Source: Archangium violaceum Cb vi76 (GTDB lineage Bacteria > Myxococcota > Myxococcia > Myxococcales > Myxococcaceae). Taken from it: a stretch of DNA of 64,000 nt. This document shows positions 53,500 through 64,000 of this stretch, in pieces. The translations under genes were made by a program, and so were the position numbers. Each line of letters starts with the position of its first letter. Position 1 is the stretch's first letter. The stretch is from positions 1 through 64,000 of the forward strand of contig NZ_JPMI01000055.1 in NCBI RefSeq assembly GCF_000733295.1. The letters are read 5' to 3'. The notes under the pieces were generated by a model that was not told the DNA's origin, did no database searches, and worked only from the letters and a program-made list of their open reading frames with translations.

Positions 53500-54435
53500 T
53501 CACCCTTTGTCCAACACACCCCTCCGGTAGTCCTCGATGGCCCGGTGGATCTCCTCCTCGGTATTCATCACGAACGGGCCGCGCTGGACGATGGGCTCCC
53601 GGAGGGGCTTCGCCGCGGCGACGAGCACCGCGCTCCGCTGGCTCGGTGCATGGATGCGAAGCCGCTTGCCCGGGCTGAGGAGGGCGAGCTCGCCTGCTCT
53701 CACCGGCTTCGTCTTCGACTCCGGGCCGAAGCGAACCTCTCCGGTATGGACGAACGCGAAGGCCGTATGCCCTTCCGGCAGCTCGAGCTCGAAAGGCTGG
53801 TCATCCGCCAATGCCAGGGTGAAGAGGGTCGGCTGCGTCGGGCGCTCGCGCACGGGACCCGCGAGCCCGTTCGGCGCGCCGGAGATGACCCGGAGCCGGC
53901 TCCCCGAGGATGAGAGCACCGACTCGGCGAGCTGCTCCGGCCCGAGGTCCTGCCAGGCCGCCGGGCACATCTTCTCCTTCGCTGGCAGGTTGATCCAGAG
54001 CTGGAAGCCAGACATCAGCCCCTGGACCTGCTCGGGCATCTCGGAGTGGATGATGCCGCGCCCCGCCGTCATCCACTGCGAGCCTCCGCCCCGGATGAGC
54101 CCCGAGTTCCCCCGGCTGTCCCGATGGCGCATGTGGCCATCCAGCATCACCGTCACCGTCTCGAAGCCGCGGTGGGGATGGGACGGGAAGCCGGCGATGT
54201 AGGCGTTCGGGTCGTCCGAGTGGAAGCGGTCGAGCATCAGGAACGGATCGAGGTTCCGCAGTGCGGGCTGGCCGATGACACGCGTCAACCGCACGCCCGC
54301 GCCGTCCGTCGCCGGGATGCCCGCCAGGGTCCGCACCACGGTCCGGTCGGACGTGGGGATGTACGCGCATCCCGCCGCCAGGGACACCGAGGCCAGCATC
54401 GAATCGCGGAGGAACTGTCGGCGCGTCGTTCTCAT
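53500..54435 (-). CDS. Pirin-family protein with Tat lipoprotein signal
   Basis: The 311-residue protein carries pirin motifs for metal binding, PSHPHRGFETVTVM and AGRGIIHSEMPEQ, plus the C-terminal cupin (PAKEKMCPA; GELALLSPGKRLRI). The N-terminus MRTTRRQFLRDSMLASVSLAAGC is a twin-arginine motif (RRQFL) followed by a lipobox ending at C23. Pirins are mostly cytosolic, so an exported, lipid-anchored form is unusual. Tat export would allow the iron-type metal site to be filled before transport. It is divergent from the DUF1697 gene with a 49-bp gap. Confidence 0.88.
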   Translation of the reverse strand: MRTTRRQFLRDSMLASVSLAAGCAYIPTSDRTVVRTLAGIPATDGAGVRLTRVIGQPALRNLDPFLMLDRFHSDDPNAYIAGFPSHPHRGFETVTVMLDGHMRHRDSRGNSGLIRGGGSQWMTAGRGIIHSEMPEQVQGLMSGFQLWINLPAKEKMCPAAWQDLGPEQLAESVLSSSGSRLRVISGAPNGLAGPVRERPTQPTLFTLALADDQPFELELPEGHTAFAFVHTGEVRFGPESKTKPVRAGELALLSPGKRLRIHAPSQRSAVLVAAAKPLREPIVQRGPFVMNTEEEIHRAIEDYRRGVLDKG

Positions 54436-54484
54436 GGGCTCCGGGATGATAGCGCAGGTCACGCGTGTGCTAGGACTCGCGGCC

Positions 54485-55024
54485 ATGCCCAGGTATGTCG
54501 CACTGCTGCGCGGAATCAACGTCGGTGGGAACAAGAAGGTCCCCATGGCCCAGCTCCGCGAGCTGATGGAAGGGCTCGGCTACACCGGGGTCGCCACCCT
54601 GCTCCAGAGCGGCAACGCCGTGTTCACCTGCAAGGAGAAGAACCCGGCCAGGGTCGGCACGCAGCTCGAGGCGGCCATCGTCAAGGAGTTCGGCTTCGAG
54701 GTCTCCGTCATCCTCCGGACGAGGGACGAGCTGGAAGCGGTGATCAAGGCCAACCCCCTGACCGGCGCCGAGGACGCCCCCTCCCGGTTCCTGGTGACGT
54801 TCCTGTCCGAGGCGCCGGAGCCGAAGCGCTTCGCGCAGTTCGACCCGGCGGACTACCTGCCGGACGAGTTCCGCCTGTCCGGACGGGAGATCTACGCCCG
54901 GTTCCCGAATGGCATCGGGAACTCGAAGCTGGCCACCGTGCTCAGCGGGACGCGCCTGGGCGTCATCCAGACCGCCCGCAACTGGAGCACCGTCACGAAG
55001 CTCCTGGAGCTCGCCGACGGCTGA
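54485..55024 (+). CDS. DUF1697 family protein
   Basis: The 179-residue protein has the family's N-terminal pattern RYVALLRGINVGGNKKVPMAQLRELMEGLGYTGVATLLQSGNAVF and the C-terminal NSKLATVLSGTRLGVIQTARNWSTVTKLLELA. Both are hallmarks of DUF1697, whose function is unknown. It is soluble and cytosolic. The ATG at 54485 was chosen because the family begins at this Met; the upstream frame overlaps the divergent pirin start. Confidence 0.93.
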   Translation: MPRYVALLRGINVGGNKKVPMAQLRELMEGLGYTGVATLLQSGNAVFTCKEKNPARVGTQLEAAIVKEFGFEVSVILRTRDELEAVIKANPLTGAEDAPSRFLVTFLSEAPEPKRFAQFDPADYLPDEFRLSGREIYARFPNGIGNSKLATVLSGTRLGVIQTARNWSTVTKLLELADG

Positions 55025-55041
55025 GCGGGGGGCCTCCGCCG

Positions 55042-55084
55042 GGACATCGATGTAGGCAGGGCCCGGAGTGAAGGGGGGATGTCC
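55042..55084. promoter_or_regulatory. Inverted repeat and possible -10 upstream of NRPS gene
   Basis: GGACATC at 55042 and GATGTCC at 55078 are reverse complements 29 bases apart, just before a TATTCT at 55104-55109 that could be a -10 element. They lie in the 119-bp gap upstream of the NRPS gene. Support is weak. Confidence 0.25.
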
Positions 55085-55143
55085 TCTCCGCTCACCGCTC
55101 CGCTATTCTCCGCCCCGTCCTTCAACGAGAGACGGAACCCGAG

Positions 55144-62895
<7,752 letters not shown>

Positions 62896-62928
62896 CAGTT
62901 CCCACTGTCCTCAATTGTCCCCAACTGT

Positions 62929-62966
62929 CCCCTCTCCCTCCGGGAGAGGGTCAGGGTGAGGGTATC
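62929..62966. repeat. REP-like element, left arm of inverted pair
   Basis: This 38-bp element (CCCCTCTCCCTCCGGGAGAG followed by GGTCAGGGTGAGGGTATC) is nearly the reverse complement of the element at 63013-63050. It has its own stem CTCTCCC-TCC-GGGAGAG. It lies 34 bases after the NRPS stop. Confidence 0.8.
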
Positions 62967-62972
62967 GGGGCC

Positions 62973-62989
62973 CACGGGTTGAACCCGTG
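62973..62989. repeat. Small palindrome between the REP-like arms
   Basis: CACGGGTT and AACCCGTG flank a single G in the middle of the 46-bp spacer between the two inverted arms. Together with the arms it would form a long cruciform or RNA stem, which could stop transcription from the convergent NRPS and ligase genes. Confidence 0.6.
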
Positions 62990-63012
62990 TGGATGCGAAC
63001 CCGAGTCCACGA

Positions 63013-63050
63013 GATACCCTCACCCCGTCCCTCTCCCGAGGGGAGAGGGG
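63013..63050. repeat. REP-like element, right arm of inverted pair
   Basis: GATACCCTCACCCCGTCCCT followed by CTCCCGAGGGGAGAGGGG is the inverted partner of 62929-62966 and matches the copy inside the methylase gene. The two arms and spacer make a BIME-like composite unit between convergent genes. Confidence 0.8.
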
Positions 63051-63133
63051 AAATGGCCGCTGTGAAATGGCCGCGGTGAAATGGCCGCGGTGAAATGGCC
63101 GCGGTGAAATGGCCGTTGTGAAACGGCAGCGGT
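63050..63133. repeat. Six-copy 14-bp tandem repeat
   Basis: Six head-to-tail units of consensus GAAATGGCCGCGGT run without gaps from 63050 to 63133. Units 2-4 are identical; units 1 and 5 have one or two changes, and unit 6 reads GAAACGGCAGCGGT. The array begins at the last base of the REP-like arm and ends seven bases before the stop of the minus-strand ligase gene. Length is likely to vary among strains. Confidence 0.9.
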
Positions 63134-63139
63134 GACGAC

Positions 63140-64000
63140 CTACTTGTGCAGCGAGGTCGTGGCCTCGTCCGCGGAGACGACCTGGATGCGCCGTGGGCGC
63201 TCCGCGATCCGCAGGAGGCGCGCGAGCTCTCCGGCCAACTGCTCGGTGGGGCTCGGCGTGCCCGCCACCGTCAGCACCATCTCGTAATCATCCCCCTCCG
63301 AGCCGGAGATGATCTGCGTACGCGCGGTAATCACTCCCGGGAGCGTCGTGGCCAGGCGGCGGACCGAGGCCATGCAGATCTTCTCGCCGCCCTTCACGAG
63401 GAAATCCGAGAACCGCCCCTGGAAGTACAGGTACCCATCGGCGTCGATCTCGAACCTATCTCCAGTGGCCAGCACTCCGGGGCCGCGCAGGGCCAGGAGC
63501 TTCTCACCCTCCACGAAGCCGATCCGGCGCTTCATCACCGTGTCCGAGGACACGATGAGCTCCTTGTGCCCACCGGGAGAGCGGGGAGACAGCGACACCT
63601 GGACGCCCGGCAGCGGCAGACCCACCGAGGCGAAACGGTGCTGCGGCTCCGCATGGGCCGCGAGCGTCGCGACACGGGGCCCGGCCTCCGAGAGGCCATA
63701 GGTGAGGTACAGCTCGCCCCTGGGCCGCAGGCGGACCAACTGGGCCACGTGCTCCGGGGAGAGCACGTCCCCGCCGACACCCAGACAGCGCATCTCCTCG
63801 GGGAAGGGCCCGCCGTGCTGGAGGAGCGAGCGCACCAGGAGCGGCGTCAGGGCGGAAACAGTGATGCCGCGCTCGGCCAGGATCCGCAGGTACGAGGCGG
63901 GCTGGAACGGAGGCCCCCGGATGATGAGGTCCGCGCCCCGCAGCAGCGAGGCGAAGGCCTGCGCCACCATCGAGTACGAGTAATACAGCGGCAGGTCCAC
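63140..64000 (-). CDS. AMP-forming acyl ligase, C-terminal part (partial)
   Basis: The 286 visible residues run off the right edge, so the start is missing. They carry adenylate-forming motifs YGLSEAGP (A5), GDRFEIDADGYLYFQGRFSDFLVKGGEKI (A7-A8) and a short C-terminal domain with VITARTQIISGSEGDDYEMVLTVAG. The chain ends ATTSLHK, so the place of the catalytic lysine of motif A10 (usually SGK followed by more residues) is the last residue. It may activate a carboxylic or amino acid for the neighbouring NRPS, which it faces across a repeat-rich spacer. Substrate is unknown. Confidence 0.82.
   Translation of the reverse strand: MDLPLYYSYSMVAQAFASLLRGADLIIRGPPFQPASYLRILAERGITVSALTPLLVRSLLQHGGPFPEEMRCLGVGGDVLSPEHVAQLVRLRPRGELYLTYGLSEAGPRVATLAAHAEPQHRFASVGLPLPGVQVSLSPRSPGGHKELIVSSDTVMKRRIGFVEGEKLLALRGPGVLATGDRFEIDADGYLYFQGRFSDFLVKGGEKICMASVRRLATTLPGVITARTQIISGSEGDDYEMVLTVAGTPSPTEQLAGELARLLRIAERPRRIQVVSADEATTSLHK

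Overview
This window is very GC-rich and gene-dense. It reads as chromosomal DNA from a myxobacterium, most like the Cystobacter/Archangium group. The genus is an inference. The basis is MYXO-CTERM-like sorting tails (Gly-Cys, membrane segment, Arg cluster), thrombospondin-type-3/OmpA proteins, a kinase-tail protein of a type I know from myxobacteria, an NtrC-type regulator, a type VI secretion system (T6SS) and a modular peptide synthetase. I found no tRNA, rRNA, CRISPR array, transposase or integrase.

Layout. 1-16.3 kb is housekeeping and signalling: an NtrC-family response regulator, a DoxX-like membrane protein, a kinase-tail protein, a membrane sensor kinase, an exported methyltransferase overlapping an APC permease, the acetate operon acs-yjcH-actP, a Cys/His-rich lipoprotein, an Eis-like acetyltransferase and htpG. 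16.4-26.6 kb is a three-gene minus-strand surface locus: an OmpA/TSP3 barrel, a Gly-rich Ig-like protein with a MYXO-CTERM-like tail, and a 1368-residue protein that looks like two surface proteins fused end to end.

26.9-44.5 kb is a nearly complete T6SS: tssJ-K-L-M-tagF-A-B-C-hcp-E-F-G-H. Many junctions overlap by a few bases. hcp sits alone between two strong hairpins. tssA carries an apparent one-base frameshift in its Pro/Ala linker, and tssH appears to lack a normal start codon. No vgrG, PAAR or recognisable effector is present. Three unknown genes follow at 44.5-47.2 kb.

47.2-55.0 kb holds an adenine-type DNA methylase carrying a REP-like repeat inside its reading frame, sodC, an amino-sugar pair (SIS-domain deaminase and nagA), a large lipoprotein of unknown role, a Tat-lipoprotein pirin and a DUF1697 protein. 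55.1-62.9 kb is one NRPS gene (C-A-T-C-A-T-C) with no thioesterase. It is followed by a REP-like inverted pair, a six-copy 14-bp tandem repeat and, facing it, the end of an AMP-forming ligase gene that leaves the window.

How they work together. acs, yjcH and actP form the usual acetate uptake and activation unit. The tss genes encode membrane complex (J, L, M), baseplate (K, E, F, G), tail (B, C, Hcp), assembly (A) and recycling (H) parts of one injection machine. The 16-26 kb locus probably builds an outer-membrane or cell-surface assembly. The NRPS probably makes part of a small peptide from hydrophobic residues, together with genes beyond the right edge. All functions are inferred from motifs read by eye; no database search was run.
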